From Limnomonas spitsbergensis (Eukaryota > Chlorophyta > Chlorophyceae > Chlamydomonadales), in NCBI GenBank assembly GCA_037349105.1, contig JAYJMM010000019.1, forward strand, positions 2,911,501-2,975,500: a DNA stretch of 64,000 bases. Direction: 5' to 3'. Below the pieces are notes generated by a model. It had not been told where the DNA came from. It saw nothing but the letters and a program-made list of their open reading frames with translations, and ran no database searches. Position numbers and translations under genes: made by a program. Shown here piece after piece: positions 63,041 to 64,000 of this stretch; position 1 is the first letter of the stretch, and each line of letters opens with the position of its first letter.

Positions 63041-63110
63041 TCATGAGGCGCCCGCGTGGTCGAGCCTTTTTGAGCAGGGCCCAGAGGTGTAATGTCATTG
63101 ACCCGAAGCA
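63040..63110 (+). mobile_element. Family R end
   Basis: GAGCAGGGCCCAGAGGTGTA followed by ATGTCATTGACCC, preceded by GGCGCCCGCGTGGTCGAGCC. It is the conserved ~55-bp terminal segment of the R family on its own. Confidence 0.6.
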
Positions 63111-63594
63111 ATCTTTGGCATTGGGAGTTTCTGTGGCAATCTTGGGAGATAACGAGGCCATAGTTGTATGGCCATGTTATATTAAGGGGTTCTACGTTGT
63201 GCCATTGACTTGATTGAGTCCGGGTTGCTGGTGCCCTGCCGAAAGCAGGATTAGCTGCTTTCAAACAAATTGCCCAATCCAGGGTGGCGACTTGACCTCA
63301 TCCCGTTACATCTGCTATGCGGAGACATGTCATGCACATATACTGCTGCAAAGTTTAAAAGCATCCCTGATTAGCCTCCTACCCATGGTCTGTATTAACT
63401 CTTCGTCTGTATTAACTCTTACTCCATTGTGGTGTAAATTTTTACACCACAATATTATGTGCGTCAAAACAAAAACCCGAAGATTGGGACAGGGACAGAG
63501 AGTTTGGTAGCCGATGATAAAAATGCCGACGGAAGGCAAGTTATTGAATCTGGGTCAAGCTGGACACCATCATGGGATGAATCACCGAACATAT

Positions 63595-63984
63595 TTACAA
63601 CAGCCTGCTCTTCTTCCAGTGGAAACCCTTCCCGTCCCCGGAGGCATGCTGTGCCATGCCCGCTTCTCCCCATGCTCCAGCCACCTCAACAGGGCAGCAG
63701 GCGGGAGCTGGCTCGTTACTGCCCATCAACAGCTGCTGGTGCGACGCGAAATGCCCCGTGGACGCGTTCTTGCCGCAACCCCGGGAAGCCGCCTCGGCAA
63801 AGGCTGGAGAGGAAGCTGGCGGGGCATGTTGTGGGGCTGGGGTAGCAGGCGGTAGTCCCCGCTTACCCGCACCTGCTGCGGGGGCGGCTAGTTGGGGTGC
63901 GTGTTGCCTTCCTGTGTTAGCCGACAGCGCCCTGAGCACATTCATGTCTGTCTGATGGCCATTCGCAGGGATGCGCTGGGCCAT
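63595..63984 (-). CDS. Possible Ala/Pro-rich coding segment, unknown
   Basis: A 129-codon minus-strand open frame begins MAQRIPANGHQTDMNVLRAL and is rich in Ala, Pro and His. It may be part of an exon that continues past the right edge, but GC-rich sequence is open by chance on both strands here. No family recognised. Confidence 0.2.
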   Translation of the reverse strand: MAQRIPANGHQTDMNVLRALSANTGRQHAPQLAAPAAGAGKRGLPPATPAPQHAPPASSPAFAEAASRGCGKNASTGHFASHQQLLMGSNEPAPACCPVEVAGAWGEAGMAQHASGDGKGFHWKKSRLL

Positions 63985-64000
63985 TGAGGCAGCGAGCGGC

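Overview
The window is nuclear DNA from a eukaryote, most likely a green alga. Genes are split by GT-AG introns with short exons, coding sequence is GC-rich, and the chloroplast ribosomal protein S10 gene sits in the nucleus with a transit peptide (rps10 is nuclear in the green lineage but plastid-encoded in red algae and glaucophytes). The mix of very short exons with large repeat-filled introns would suit a prasinophyte of the Cymbomonas/Pyramimonas type, but that placement is inference.

Layout: (1) 593-2185, minus strand: two exons of an unrecognised gene that runs off the left edge. (2) 3387-12457 and 13716-22542, plus strand: two tandem paralogues of pyrroline-5-carboxylate reductase, each of nine exons. 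The seven internal exons have identical lengths in both copies, and both have a ~110-residue N-terminal extension. (3) 26406-44133, plus strand: a seven-exon SAC3/GANP-family gene of the THP3/LENG8 type. Its fourth intron is 10.9 kb and holds a 9.3-kb array of about 320 copies of a 29-bp G-rich repeat. (4) 44134-58463: repeat-rich, with dispersed elements, minisatellites, a decayed non-LTR retrotransposon fragment and a few weak orphan exons. (5) 58464-61067, minus strand: plastid ribosomal protein uS10c, two exons, head-to-head with (6) 61646-62209, plus strand: the ubiquitin-like protein UBL5/Hub1, two exons, 73 residues. All splice junctions given were worked out by hand from family sequence, phase and GT/AG.

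The main discovery is a shared structural pattern. At most exon-intron junctions in these genes, and at two or three stop codons, the junction sequence itself is tandemly duplicated into the adjoining intron or 3' flank. Donor-side arrays carry copies of the exon end plus GT; acceptor-side arrays carry copies of the AG plus the exon start. They range from 2 copies (80 bp, 108 bp, 113 bp) to whole minisatellites (the 18.3-19.1 kb array and probably the 31.5-40.7 kb array). The introns therefore contain many decoy splice sites, and several arrays stay open in the reading frame of the exon they abut. This suggests intron growth by repeated slippage or unequal exchange seeded at splice junctions.

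Functionally, P5CR makes proline, uS10c builds the plastid ribosome, and UBL5/Hub1 and the THP3-like protein both belong to families tied to mRNA splicing or processing. There is no operon or obvious pathway linkage among them.
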